DNA of 64,000 bases from SIG565 sp045656145. Its GTDB lineage: Bacteria > Bacillota > Clostridia > Oscillospirales > Acutalibacteraceae. The position numbers and the translations under genes were made by a program. The DNA is taken from the NCBI GenBank assembly GCA_045656145.1, contig JAZOQP010000031.1, positions 36,452 through 100,451 on the forward strand, given 5' to 3'. This document shows, in pieces, positions 15,540-23,994 of this stretch; position 1 is the stretch's first letter; each line of letters starts with the position of its first letter. The notes under the pieces are model-generated. The model was not told the DNA's origin. It did no database searches and was given only the letters and a program-made list of their open reading frames with translations.

Positions 15540-16113
15540 CGACGTTCTCCGCAACGTTAAATTTTTTATTTCCATCAACTACAATTTTCTTTGGTTTTTC
15601 ACCTTGTTTTAAAACAGAAATTAATCTTGAATTTATACCTTTAAGTTCAATAATATCGCTAATAACATAACCTAAAAATTCATCACTTTTTTTATTTATG
15701 ATTTCATTAGTAAAATTTTTAGCCAAAAGAAAATTGGCAGAAAGACTAATTTGCGAATTTTTTAAAATTTCAGAAATAATCTCCTTAGAAGAGTAATTAT
15801 ATAAAGAAGATTCGCAAATGATTAACGAACAATGATAAAGAGAAAATTCTTTGGAAAAATTCAACTGTGCATTATTTAACGCATCATTAAAATTTCGCCC
15901 TGAACCATTAATATATAAAGGTTTATACCCTTCTTCTCCGTTATCAGAATCCTCTTTAACGGTTTCTAAAATTATTGTAATTTGATTTTCTTCTCCAGAT
16001 AAATAGAAAGCCGTAACAATGCTTCTTTTTTCAGGCTCCAAATAGTCGGAATATTTGCAACCCGAGAGAAAAACTGAAATTGAAAGTAAAATTATAATTA
16101 ACTTTTTAATCAT
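15532..16113 (-). CDS. Short Ger(x)C-type germination lipoprotein
   Basis: 193 aa against the usual 350-400. The signal peptide ends in the lipobox LSGC (Cys about 19). The N-terminal domain (YLEPEKRSIVTAFYLSG, NAQLNFSKEFSLYHCSLIICE) matches GerAC domain 1, but the large C-terminal domain is missing, and the frame ends naturally as the gerAB start begins. No downstream remnant of the domain is visible, so this is a compact form and not a recent frameshift. It overlaps gerAA by 8 nt. Confidence 0.75.
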   Translation of the reverse strand: MIKKLIIILLSISVFLSGCKYSDYLEPEKRSIVTAFYLSGEENQITIILETVKEDSDNGEEGYKPLYINGSGRNFNDALNNAQLNFSKEFSLYHCSLIICESSLYNYSSKEIISEILKNSQISLSANFLLAKNFTNEIINKKSDEFLGYVISDIIELKGINSRLISVLKQGEKPKKIVVDGNKKFNVAENVDE

Positions 16114-17596
16114 TATTTTGCCTTTGCCTTATTATATTTTTAGTAAACGCTTTTTGTCTTTTAATCATTTTCCACCAAGGACTTCGAATAATTGTATCTT
16201 TAAGGCTATTTTGAGAAAATTCACTTACAGTAAGCAAGTAATCGACACCAAATGAATCTAGTGAATATAAATGCATTCTTAGAATCGTGAGGCCAATAAA
16301 CAACCCGAAAACTCCCAAAAAAGCTGTTAAAACTACTAAAATTATCTTAGAATAAACAACCGCTAATTTTAACCGAGGGACCATTAAACCTGAAATACCG
16401 CTCAGTGCAACAACTATTAAAATCGGCGCACTAACTAAATTAGCATCAACCGCTGCCTGCCCCACCACCAAACCTCCTACAATGCTTAAAGCATGGCCAA
16501 CACTTTGCTGCATTCTAATTCCTGTTTCTCTTAAAATTTCAAAGATTAATATTAAAATTAAACATTCACTACATGAAGGAAAAGGAACGCCCTCCCTTGC
16601 CGATGAAACCGATGCGTAAAATGATGCCGGCAAAAGATTTGGATGAAAAATTGTAACTGCTAAATAAACAGCAGGCAGCAAAACAGAAATATGATAGCAA
16701 AGATACCTTAAGATTCTTCCAAAAGATGAATATAAATAATTTTGATAATAATCATCATCCGACTGAAAATTCTCGGTAAATAGATATGGAATTGTAAGAA
16801 CAACAGGTGTTCCATCTACCATAATCGCTATTCTGCCTTCCAGCAGTCTTGCGGCAACTATATCAGGTCTTTCGGTGCTGCCTACAGTTTTAAAAAGTGA
16901 AAATTTATTATTATTTATCAATTCGTTTATATAGTTAGAATCCAAAACACCATCTATATCAATTTTCTTGATTTTTTCAATAATATTTTTTATTGTTTTT
17001 TCCTTAGCAACCGAACCTAGATAGCAAACAAAAATATTAGTTTGGGTTTTGCGCCCAACAATCAATCTTTCAAAACATAAATCGGGTGTTGATAATTTTC
17101 TTCTGAGCATTGCAGCATTAAGCATTAAAGCTTCATCGAATCCTTCGCGTGGACCTTGTAAAATTCTTTCATCCTGAGGTTCGTTTATGCCTCTGGTGCG
17201 CCATCCTTTTGTATTTACGATTAGACATTCGCTTGTATTATTGAGCAAAATCACAGTATCTCCAAGGTTAATAGCGCCAATTAAATCATATAAATTATCG
17301 CTTTTTGATACCTCATTATTGAATAAAATTTGTTTTTCAATATAATCAATAATTTCTCCTTGAGAGTTTACAACATTTGTTGTAAGAAGAGGTCTTATTA
17401 AGCCATTATTTAACTTCTCGGTATCAACCATACCATCGAAGAAAATTAATGCACATTTAAAATTTTCATTCCTGTCAACCTTTAGTTTCCTAAGGCGAAA
17501 GGTTGCATCTTTTTTAAATAAATCTTTAAAATAATTGATTTTATTTTCTAATTCTAAGTCTAGTTTTTTACCAAATAAATCATTCACATTATCCAT
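16106..17596 (-). CDS. Spore germination protein, GerAA/SpoVAF type
   Basis: About 496 aa from ATG 17596 (GGTG site; a TTG at 17608 is less likely). A cytoplasmic N-terminal domain of about 290 residues contains CALIFFDGMVD and YLGSVAKEKTI. A membrane domain with the family motifs GRIAIMVDGTPVVLTIP, EGVPFPS and GGLVVGQAAVDANLVSAP follows. GerAA subunits assemble with GerAB and GerAC into the germinant receptor, recently described as an ion channel. It lies 83 bp downstream of spo0A behind a terminator. Confidence 0.92.
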   Translation of the reverse strand: MDNVNDLFGKKLDLELENKINYFKDLFKKDATFRLRKLKVDRNENFKCALIFFDGMVDTEKLNNGLIRPLLTTNVVNSQGEIIDYIEKQILFNNEVSKSDNLYDLIGAINLGDTVILLNNTSECLIVNTKGWRTRGINEPQDERILQGPREGFDEALMLNAAMLRRKLSTPDLCFERLIVGRKTQTNIFVCYLGSVAKEKTIKNIIEKIKKIDIDGVLDSNYINELINNNKFSLFKTVGSTERPDIVAARLLEGRIAIMVDGTPVVLTIPYLFTENFQSDDDYYQNYLYSSFGRILRYLCYHISVLLPAVYLAVTIFHPNLLPASFYASVSSAREGVPFPSCSECLILILIFEILRETGIRMQQSVGHALSIVGGLVVGQAAVDANLVSAPILIVVALSGISGLMVPRLKLAVVYSKIILVVLTAFLGVFGLFIGLTILRMHLYSLDSFGVDYLLTVSEFSQNSLKDTIIRSPWWKMIKRQKAFTKNIIRQRQNND

Positions 17597-17640
17597 AAAT
17601 TTCACCAAGAATATTTTAGGAAATTTTTAACAGAATATGC

Positions 17641-17674
17641 AAAAAACCTTAACAAACAATTTGTTAAGGTTTTT
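17641..17674 (-). terminator. Terminator between spo0A and gerA operon
   Basis: A 15-bp stem AAAAACCTTAACAAA with its complement, loop CAA, and T run on the minus strand after spo0A. Confidence 0.88.
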
Positions 17675-17678
17675 CAAA

Positions 17679-18446
17679 TTAATTCATTTTTAATTTTAAT
17701 CTTAATTTATCAGAAATCATTGCAATAAATTCACTATTAGTTGGTTTACCCCTATCATTTTGGATGGTATAACCGAAGTATGAATTTAAAACATCAATAT
17801 CGCCTCTATCCCATGCAACCTCTATTGCATGGCGGATTGCTCTTTCTACCCTTGAAGATGTTGTGTTATGTAATTTTGCTACGGTTGGATAAATAATTTT
17901 AGTAACCGAATTTACAACCTCATTATTTGTTACCGAATAAATAATTGCTTCTCTTAAATAATGATATCCTTTAATATGCGCAGGCACACCTATTTGATGC
18001 AAAATTTCAGTTACGGTAATTTCTAAATCATATTTTGAGGCGTTAACAGAAGGTTCCGCAAAATCAGAAGAATCTTTTGAAAAATAAGCAATCCTATCCG
18101 CAAAGGAATTGATATCAAAAGGCTTTATAAAATAGAAATCAGCCCCTGCCTCTAAGGTTTCCTTTTCAAGTTTTGGATTATCGTAGCTAGACATTGCCGC
18201 AATAAAGGGTTTTTGCCTTAAATCAGAATTATTAATATTATCAAGTACTCCAATAATATCAAGATTCGGCATAAACACATCAGCAATAACAATATCCGGA
18301 TGAATTTTAGAAATATTATCCAAAACCTTAAAACCATCCTTATCGCAAAGTGTAACACTCATTCCTCTTCCTGTTAATACCTTTCCTAACGCGTTGCCGA
18401 GTTCGGTTGTTTTATCAGCAACTAAAACCTTTGTTTTCTTAGTCAT
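17679..18446 (-). CDS. spo0A: Sporulation response regulator Spo0A
   Basis: 255 aa. The receiver domain (1-125) has the phosphoacceptor Asp in DIVIADVFMP and the conserved Lys in FIKPFD. The C-terminal Spo0A DNA-binding domain starts about 145 (ILHQIGVPAHIKGYHYLREA) and includes the recognition helix region SSRVERAIRHAIEVAWDRG. It is the master switch for sporulation entry. The usual upstream partner spoIVB is absent here; a transaldolase-type gene terminates upstream instead. RBS AAAGGAGCTG precedes the ATG. Confidence 0.97.
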   Translation of the reverse strand: MTKKTKVLVADKTTELGNALGKVLTGRGMSVTLCDKDGFKVLDNISKIHPDIVIADVFMPNLDIIGVLDNINNSDLRQKPFIAAMSSYDNPKLEKETLEAGADFYFIKPFDINSFADRIAYFSKDSSDFAEPSVNASKYDLEITVTEILHQIGVPAHIKGYHYLREAIIYSVTNNEVVNSVTKIIYPTVAKLHNTTSSRVERAIRHAIEVAWDRGDIDVLNSYFGYTIQNDRGKPTNSEFIAMISDKLRLKLKMN

Positions 18447-18477
18447 ATTTTATCAGCTCCTTTAAGTTGTTGTCCAT

Positions 18478-18506
18478 ATATTACCATAGAATTTCTAATA
18501 AATCAA
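18478..18506 (-). promoter_or_regulatory. Promoter of spo0A
   Basis: On the minus strand TTGATT (18501-18506) and TAATAT (18478-18483) are 17 bp apart, 31 bp from the start codon. I found no clear 0A box or sigma-H promoter in the 180-bp gap. Confidence 0.55.
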
Positions 18507-18590
18507 GAGTTTTTTCAATAATTTTGGAAAATATTTGCAGATTTTTGGGAAATTTATTGGAACTATTTTTTAAATTTACTGAAATTTAAA

Positions 18591-18618
18591 AAATAAAAGC
18601 AGCCTTAGAAGGCTGCTT
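18591..18618 (-). terminator. Terminator of transaldolase-type gene
   Basis: A 10-bp stem AAGCAGCCTT/AAGGCTGCTT with a T-rich tail on the minus strand, 8 bp after the stop codon at 18626. Confidence 0.88.
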
Positions 18619-18625
18619 AAAAAAA

Positions 18626-19306
18626 TTAATCACAATCAAGCATTGTCTTACCCTTGCCGCAAATCTTTTCAAAGACATTTGTAAATTCATCAACTGCAAA
18701 TGTTACTGATGGGTTATTTATCAACCCTTTAATTATATCCGGAGCTACAGTTGAAGCCCCAATACCATAATCACAAAGTTCAAGAACCTGTTGAGAATTT
18801 TTAAAACTTGCTGCAAGAATTTGAGTTTTAAAGTTATTATTTTTGAAAATATCATGCATTTGCTTAGCTGCCGAAATTCCGTTTGCGCCAAGATTGTCAA
18901 TTCTATTAACATAAGGAGCTGCATAATCAGCACCAGCTTTAGCAACCAGATATGCCTGCATTGGCGTATAAATAGTTGTAGCAGTAATTTTATAGCCTTC
19001 TTTTGATAGGGTTTTCATGGCGCGAAGGCCCTCTTGAGTTGTAGGAATTTTAATAAAAGTATTGATTCCTAATTCTTCCACAATCTTTTTACCCTCAGCA
19101 ACCATACCAACCGAATCTTTAGAAATGACCTGAACGTGAAGTTCAACATCATTACCTATAAATTCTCTTATTTCTTTAAGAGCTTCATAAGGTTTTTTAC
19201 CGCTTTCAGCAAGAATTGAGGGGTTTGTTGTTACACCATCTATTGAAAAATATTTATAAATTTCTTTGATATTTTCAATATTAGCATCGTCAATTAGTAA
19301 TTTCAT
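18626..19306 (-). CDS. fsa: Fructose-6-phosphate aldolase/transaldolase family
   Basis: 226 aa, the short FSA/TalC class. Schiff-base Lys86 lies in FIKIPTT, and Tyr132 in APYVNRID is the residue that marks FSA-type aldolases as opposed to transaldolase B. GVTTNPS (24-30) and LAASFK are also intact. Members cleave fructose 6-phosphate or related ketose phosphates to a C3 ketone plus an aldose phosphate, or act as transaldolases. It is second in an operon with a SIS-domain isomerase, 20 bp apart, divergent from the large sugar operon. Family is firm, exact reaction open. Confidence 0.85.
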   Translation of the reverse strand: MKLLIDDANIENIKEIYKYFSIDGVTTNPSILAESGKKPYEALKEIREFIGNDVELHVQVISKDSVGMVAEGKKIVEELGINTFIKIPTTQEGLRAMKTLSKEGYKITATTIYTPMQAYLVAKAGADYAAPYVNRIDNLGANGISAAKQMHDIFKNNNFKTQILAASFKNSQQVLELCDYGIGASTVAPDIIKGLINNPSVTFAVDEFTNVFEKICGKGKTMLDCD

Positions 19307-19326
19307 TTGAAAACTTCCTTTTTTAG

Positions 19327-19932
19327 TTATAAACTTTTGTTATTTAAACGCTCGCCTACTGCTCCGCCCGGATGAATTAAAGCGAACTGCTCTTTTTGAT
19401 AATCGGTTTCTTCAATTATTCCTGCCTGAAGTGCATGGAATAACATAATTAAAGCGGTTGTGCTTGTTGTTCCCTGCATATTATATTTATCGGTTTCGCG
19501 GTTAACATGCTGTTTAATAACAACATCTGCCATCTCAGCTAAAGGAGAAGCAAGATTTTCAGTAATAGTGATTATTGAAACACCTTTTGCTTTACAAATA
19601 TCAGCAATTGGGAAAAGTTCTTTAGTGCTTCCGCCGCGAGAGGCAAATAACATAACATCTCCTTTTTGCAAATAGCCTGTTCCGCCATGAACTGCTTCTG
19701 CAGGGGAAATAAATTTTGCGGGTCTTTCAATGCAGCACATAAGGTGTGCGAAATGTTGACAAGCAATACCCGAATGACCACAACCCGAAGCACCGATTCG
19801 AGTTGCATTTGATAACAATTCTATTGCCTTAGCAAATGAATCAGAATCAAAATATTCCTTCATTTCCTTAATGCATTCCGCCTCGATATCATAAGCATTT
19901 TTAGCAGCAATAATTGCATTTTCACTTACCAT
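19327..19932 (-). CDS. SIS-domain sugar-phosphate isomerase
   Basis: About 201 aa from ATG 19932 (GGAAGGAAG site 9 nt upstream; the frame extends to 20007 without one). A single SIS domain of KpsF/GutQ type: GASGCGHSG, SPAEAVHGG, FASRGGSTKEL and the terminal HPGGAVGE. No CBS domains. Such proteins interconvert aldose and ketose phosphates. A homologue (32321-32914) sits in the second sugar operon. The active-site His lies in AVHGG. The substrate is not known. Confidence 0.8.
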   Translation of the reverse strand: MVSENAIIAAKNAYDIEAECIKEMKEYFDSDSFAKAIELLSNATRIGASGCGHSGIACQHFAHLMCCIERPAKFISPAEAVHGGTGYLQKGDVMLFASRGGSTKELFPIADICKAKGVSIITITENLASPLAEMADVVIKQHVNRETDKYNMQGTTSTTALIMLFHALQAGIIEETDYQKEQFALIHPGGAVGERLNNKSL

Positions 19933-20074
19933 TTTTACATACTTCCTTCCGAAAAATATTTTCGCATAAAAATAATAATACTTTTTCAAAATTTTTTCAA
20001 TTCGCATTTCTTACAATATATTGGTAAAATTTTGTAATTTAATAACAAAATTATATAAATATATAAATAAATAG

Positions 20075-20103
20075 TTGACTTCTAATAGTCTTAACTGTAT
20101 TAT
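20075..20103 (+). promoter_or_regulatory. Promoter of twelve-gene sugar operon
   Basis: TTGACT (20075-20080) and TATTAT (20098-20103) with a 17-bp spacer. A start around 20110 leaves only about 8 nt before ATG 20118, or about 26 nt before TTG 20136. An ATTTCTTACAA at 20006-20016 is a one-mismatch relative of the putative AraC half-site described elsewhere. Confidence 0.7.
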
Positions 20104-20117
20104 AAAATCAAGTAATT

Positions 20118-20837
20118 ATGAAAGTTGGTGTTATTTTGAAAAAGAATCAAATAATCAAACCCCCATTCTTTGAAATCGGACCGAAATCCTATCTTTACGG
20201 AGATGATATTCTTGAGCTTGCTTTAGCAGCTGACAAGGCATCGGAAAAATACGATGTTGATATTATTTTCACAACTCCGCTTGTAGATATCCGCCGTATC
20301 AAAGAAGCCACAAAACGCATTCATGTTTTTGCTCCGCACATGGATCCAATTTATCCCGGAAGAGGTCTTGCAGATACTCTCCCCGAATCATTGGTAGCTG
20401 CGGGTGCAGAAGGCGTAATGCTTAATCACTGCGAAAAGCCTTTAACATTTGAGGTTTTAAAGGAAACTATCGCAAGAGCCGAAGAGGTTGGCCTTACAAC
20501 AATAGTTTGCGCCGATTCTATGGCAGATGCCAGCAAAATTGCAACCCTTGCTCCCGATATTATAGTTGCTGAGCCTTCAGAACTTATCGGAACAGGTGTG
20601 AGCGTTGGCAAAGAATATGTTGAAGCCGCAACAAAGGCTGTAAACGATGTAAACCCTGATATCCTTGTATTAACCGCTGCAGGTATTGCAAACGGTAAAG
20701 ATGTATACGACACTATTATCTCAGGTGCCGATGCAACAGGTTCTTCTTCTGGTGTTGCAAAAGCCGAAGACAGAGCCGCAATGGTAGACGAAATGATTTC
20801 ATCTGTGCGCAAAGCATGGGATGATCTTCATAAATAA
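20118..20837 (+). CDS. Triose-phosphate-isomerase-like protein (archaeal-type TIM)
   Basis: 239 aa. Motifs follow the archaeal TIM family: APHMDPIYPG, catalytic His in MLNHCEKPL, catalytic Glu in VAEPSELIGTG, and phosphate loops LTAAGIANG and GSSSGVAKAED. A Lys in EIGPKSYLYG may be the N-terminal catalytic Lys. Short TIMs of this class in catabolic operons isomerise triose or tetrose phosphates. Start: ATG 20118 has no ribosome-binding site and almost no leader; TTG 20136 (leaving KKNQIIKPPFF) has GGTG 5 nt upstream and may be the true start. First gene of the operon. Confidence 0.75.
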   Translation: MKVGVILKKNQIIKPPFFEIGPKSYLYGDDILELALAADKASEKYDVDIIFTTPLVDIRRIKEATKRIHVFAPHMDPIYPGRGLADTLPESLVAAGAEGVMLNHCEKPLTFEVLKETIARAEEVGLTTIVCADSMADASKIATLAPDIIVAEPSELIGTGVSVGKEYVEAATKAVNDVNPDILVLTAAGIANGKDVYDTIISGADATGSSSGVAKAEDRAAMVDEMISSVRKAWDDLHK

Positions 20838-20872
20838 TTAAAAAATTTTTAAAATCTCAGGAGGAAACTAAA

Positions 20873-21493
20873 ATGGAATTTAAAGTTTTTCAGAAAGAAA
20901 TTGAACTACAGTCACGCGGTTGGATACCCACCTTTCACGATGTATCCCGTGAAGTTATTGACATTGTAAAAGAGTCCGGTATCAAAAATGGTACAGTTTG
21001 TATCGCATCTCATCACACCACCTGCTCAGTAATGATTCAGGAATGCTCACATGACCTTGATTCTTTTGATTTAGAATATTTACAGCACGACCTTCTCGAT
21101 ATTATGAGAAAAATGATTCCCGATTATACTAATGAAGGCGATTATCGTCATCCGGGACCTATTCATGCACAGTTTGGCCGTTGGGTAAACGAACCCGGCA
21201 ACTACACAAGTATGAATACTGATGGACACCTCCGCAGCGTATTCTTCGGCAGAAGCGAAACTATGACAATTAAAGATGGCGTTTTAGATGGTGGCGAATT
21301 TGCTCATATCTATTTCATCGACTGGGACCACGTTCGCGCTCGTCGTCGTCAGCTTAATGTTACCGTTATGGGTACTACAGATGACATCAATGATCGCAAG
21401 TGGAACAATGGTGAAGTTGTTAATACCCTCCGCAAGTTTACTGATGAAGAAAAAGCTTACGATATTCACTATGATTTGCAGTTAAAGAAATAA
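20873..21493 (+). CDS. YjbQ/UPF0047 family protein
   Basis: 206 aa. The YjbQ signature is visible: VCIASHHTTCSVMIQE, DYRHPGPIHAQFGR and QLNVTVMG. A His-rich central pocket (SHHTT, YRHPGPIHAQ) suggests metal binding. E. coli YjbQ has weak thiamine-phosphate-synthase activity, but the physiological role of the family is unsettled, and here it lies inside a sugar operon right after a TIM-like isomerase (35-bp gap, good AGGAGG site). A role as a phosphohydrolase or isomerase in the same pathway is inference. Confidence 0.7.
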   Translation: MEFKVFQKEIELQSRGWIPTFHDVSREVIDIVKESGIKNGTVCIASHHTTCSVMIQECSHDLDSFDLEYLQHDLLDIMRKMIPDYTNEGDYRHPGPIHAQFGRWVNEPGNYTSMNTDGHLRSVFFGRSETMTIKDGVLDGGEFAHIYFIDWDHVRARRRQLNVTVMGTTDDINDRKWNNGEVVNTLRKFTDEEKAYDIHYDLQLKK

Positions 21494-21510
21494 TTTCGGA
21501 GGAAAATTCT

Positions 21511-22392
21511 ATGTTAAAACCAGGTTTTATTCCCGCGCTCGGCACTCCCCTTAATCCTGATGGCTCATTAGCCATCGAAAGCTTTAAAAAACATATCGAT
21601 GACCAAATCAAAGCAGGTGCTGTTGGTCTTCTTTGTATGGGTTCAATGGGTAGAGAGGCTTTCATTAAAGCTAGCGTTTACCCCGAAGTTGTAAAAGCTG
21701 CTATTGAAGCAAATGCTGGCAGAGTTCCGCTTTATGTTGGAGCTATGGACACCTCTATTGAAAGAGTAGAAGAGAAAATTGCTCAGTTTGACGATATGCC
21801 GATTGATGGTTTTGTTTTCACAGCTCCTTTCTATGGCGCTGCTTCTCCTGTTCAAATTATGAACTTCTTAAAAGGTGTTGCTAAGGTTACAAAGCACAAT
21901 ATTTTAGCTTACGACCTTCCCCCTACAGTTCATTCCAAAATTACATACGATATGGTTTTAGAGTTAATTGAAACTGTTCCGAATTTTATTGGTATTAAAA
22001 CAGCTGATACTCAAATGCTTAGAAAGTTAAAGCTTAATCCTAATGTTTCTGATGATTTCGTTATGGCTTATTCTGGTCTCGACACATTTGATATTGCTTA
22101 CAAATGGGGCATTACAAACTGCCTAGATGGTATGCTTTGCTGCACTCCTAAAAATACAAGCAAAATGTTTAAGGCCATGGAAAACAATGACTATGATACC
22201 GCTGCTGAATGCTTAAATAACATCGTTTCTTTAAGAGATTGCTTTATTGATAACGTTCTTTGGCCGTCGTTCACTTATTCTATGAACGTACTCGGTTATG
22301 AAGGTGATTTCCATCCTTCTCATAACCCTACAAACAGTGACGAACAAAAAGCAAATGTTCTTGCTGAAATGAAGCGAATTGGAGAACTTTAA
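21511..22392 (+). CDS. DapA/NanA-family lyase, copy 1
   Basis: 293 aa (beta/alpha)8 class I lyase. Schiff-base Lys lies in FIGIKTAD and the catalytic Tyr in ILAYDLPP. The pyruvate-carboxylate loop, normally GTTGE or GSTGE, reads GSMGRE here (near residue 47-51). Members add or release pyruvate (dihydrodipicolinate synthase, N-acetylneuraminate lyase, KDG aldolase). Context (YhcH, NagA and NagB relatives and a sialidase-fold protein following) favours a keto-acid sugar lyase and not lysine synthesis. RBS CGGAGG. Confidence 0.8.
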   Translation: MLKPGFIPALGTPLNPDGSLAIESFKKHIDDQIKAGAVGLLCMGSMGREAFIKASVYPEVVKAAIEANAGRVPLYVGAMDTSIERVEEKIAQFDDMPIDGFVFTAPFYGAASPVQIMNFLKGVAKVTKHNILAYDLPPTVHSKITYDMVLELIETVPNFIGIKTADTQMLRKLKLNPNVSDDFVMAYSGLDTFDIAYKWGITNCLDGMLCCTPKNTSKMFKAMENNDYDTAAECLNNIVSLRDCFIDNVLWPSFTYSMNVLGYEGDFHPSHNPTNSDEQKANVLAEMKRIGEL

Positions 22393-22403
22393 GGAGAAAC
22401 ATT

Positions 22404-22868
22404 ATGATTTTTGATTCTTTAAAAAATGCAAATCAATATGCAGCTTTAAATGAACGCATTAATAAAGTTTTTGAAGCTGCTAAAAATTATAATGCCGAAA
22501 ATTTCGTTAAAGGACGAGTTGATATCGATGGCGATACTATCTATATGAACTTTGCCGAATATGAAACCAAAGAAAAAGAAAATGCTATTGCAGAAGCTCA
22601 CAAAAAGTATATCGATGTTATGTGTATGATTGACGGAACCGAAACTATTTATGTTAAGAACACCGAAAAGCTTTCTAACATAACACACGAATATACCGAA
22701 GAAAATGAAGCACTTTTGGCCGATGTTGATGATGATATGATCCCTGTTCGTTTAGAAGCAGGAAGCTTCATTATCCTATTCCCTCAGGATGCTCATGCAC
22801 CGGGTTGTGTGGCTGAAAATAAACAAAAAATCAAGAAAATTATTGGAAAAGTTTTACTGGAGGGTTAA
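22404..22868 (+). CDS. YhcH/YjgK/YiaL family protein
   Basis: 154 aa, cupin-like DUF386. Family marks: NFAEYETKE, AEAHKKYIDVMCMIDG and LFPQDAHAPG, with conserved His and Glu residues that bind metal. E. coli YhcH (NanQ) speeds the anomerisation of N-acetylneuraminate released into the cytoplasm, and others accompany pentose and xylulose pathways. It sits between a NanA-type lyase and a sialidase-fold protein, as in nan operons. Confidence 0.85.
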   Translation: MIFDSLKNANQYAALNERINKVFEAAKNYNAENFVKGRVDIDGDTIYMNFAEYETKEKENAIAEAHKKYIDVMCMIDGTETIYVKNTEKLSNITHEYTEENEALLADVDDDMIPVRLEAGSFIILFPQDAHAPGCVAENKQKIKKIIGKVLLEG

Positions 22869-22872
22869 TCTT

Positions 22873-23976
22873 ATGAAGCACCTTTATTCTAGTATAATTT
22901 ACGAAAATAAACTTCCTCAATTACGTGCTCGTCAATCAATGTTCCCGGGAATTTGCCGTCTTTCCGACGGCAAAATTCTCGCTTTACATCATATGGGTCA
23001 AGCATTTGAAGCAGCAGATGCAACCACCTATGTTTCGTTCAGCGAAGATGAGGGTAAAACTTGGAGCGAACCCAAAAGAATTTTCGATAAAGAAAGCGAG
23101 AAAATCCCGCTATCTGATAACTGCAAGCCTACCCTTTTACCTGATGGAAAGGTTATTGCAATTGGTTATCAATTTGAACGTCCTGACCCTGATTTACCGG
23201 TAGGAAATCCTGAAACAGGCGGACTTTTACCTGACGAAGTTTTCTTCACAGTTTCTGAAGATAATGGCGAAAATTGGAGTGAAAGAGTATCAGTTAACAC
23301 CGCTTGGCAAAACAGCACCGAGGCCTCTGCTCCCATAGTTGTTTTGAGTGATGGAAGCTTTGCAACACCTATCACAGGTTTTCCAAGATGGGATGGCTCT
23401 TCGGCCGGAAAAAATTGCGGCAGAATTCTCCGCAGTTTTGATGGCGGTAAAACCTGGAATGATGATGTGATTTGTACCGAATTCCCAGGCGATGAAGTTA
23501 CTTGCTATGAGCAACGCATGTGTCAACTCGAAGATGGCAGCATTATTGTTATCTCTTGGAATGAAAACACTAAAACCGGAGAGAGAATGAACAATCATGT
23601 TACTGTATCCTATGATAACGGTAAAACCTTTAGCAAGCCTATTGATACAGGTATTAAAGGTCAGGCATCTTCTGTTTTAGCTTTAAGCGGAAATAAATTT
23701 TTAACCGTTCATGCTATCCGCCGCGATACCGATGAACCCGGTATTTATTTTTGCATTGCAGAAATTAAAAATGGCAAGTTTATTAAGGAAAAATTTGAAC
23801 GAGTTTGGACTCCTAACACTCCTATTATTAAAAGCAAGCATATGGCCGAAATTTTCTCCTTTATGAAATTTGGGCAACCGAGTGCTATCAAGCTTTCCGA
23901 AAACAAGGTTTTATTAACCCATTGGGAATGTGTTGAAGGTCTTTATAAAACCGTTACCAATTGTTACGAAATATAA
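22873..23976 (+). CDS. Cytoplasmic sialidase-fold (BNR) protein
   Basis: 367 aa from ATG 22873 (GGAGGG 7 nt upstream; a longer frame from 22789 runs inside yhcH). Asp-box motifs recur: SEDEGKTW (57-64), SEDNGENW, FDGGKTW and YDNGKTF, giving a six-bladed propeller of the exo-sialidase superfamily. An Arg-rich N-terminal segment (LRARQSMFPGICRL) may hold the carboxylate-binding Arg. No signal peptide, so the substrate must be intracellular or the protein is not a secreted sialidase. Distinct from the three Fn3-containing paralogues elsewhere in the window. Confidence 0.8.
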   Translation: MKHLYSSIIYENKLPQLRARQSMFPGICRLSDGKILALHHMGQAFEAADATTYVSFSEDEGKTWSEPKRIFDKESEKIPLSDNCKPTLLPDGKVIAIGYQFERPDPDLPVGNPETGGLLPDEVFFTVSEDNGENWSERVSVNTAWQNSTEASAPIVVLSDGSFATPITGFPRWDGSSAGKNCGRILRSFDGGKTWNDDVICTEFPGDEVTCYEQRMCQLEDGSIIVISWNENTKTGERMNNHVTVSYDNGKTFSKPIDTGIKGQASSVLALSGNKFLTVHAIRRDTDEPGIYFCIAEIKNGKFIKEKFERVWTPNTPIIKSKHMAEIFSFMKFGQPSAIKLSENKVLLTHWECVEGLYKTVTNCYEI

Positions 23977-23994
23977 ACGAAAGAGGAAAATGAA

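Noticed and set aside
20006..20016. AraC-type half-site before the twelve-gene operon
   Set aside because: ATTTCTTACAA has one mismatch in A+T-rich DNA and lacks a proper partner arm, so it is kept only as a weak hint.
20426..20812. 128-codon minus-strand frame inside the TIM-like gene
   Set aside because: Antisense of a clearly conserved enzyme, without its own start signals.
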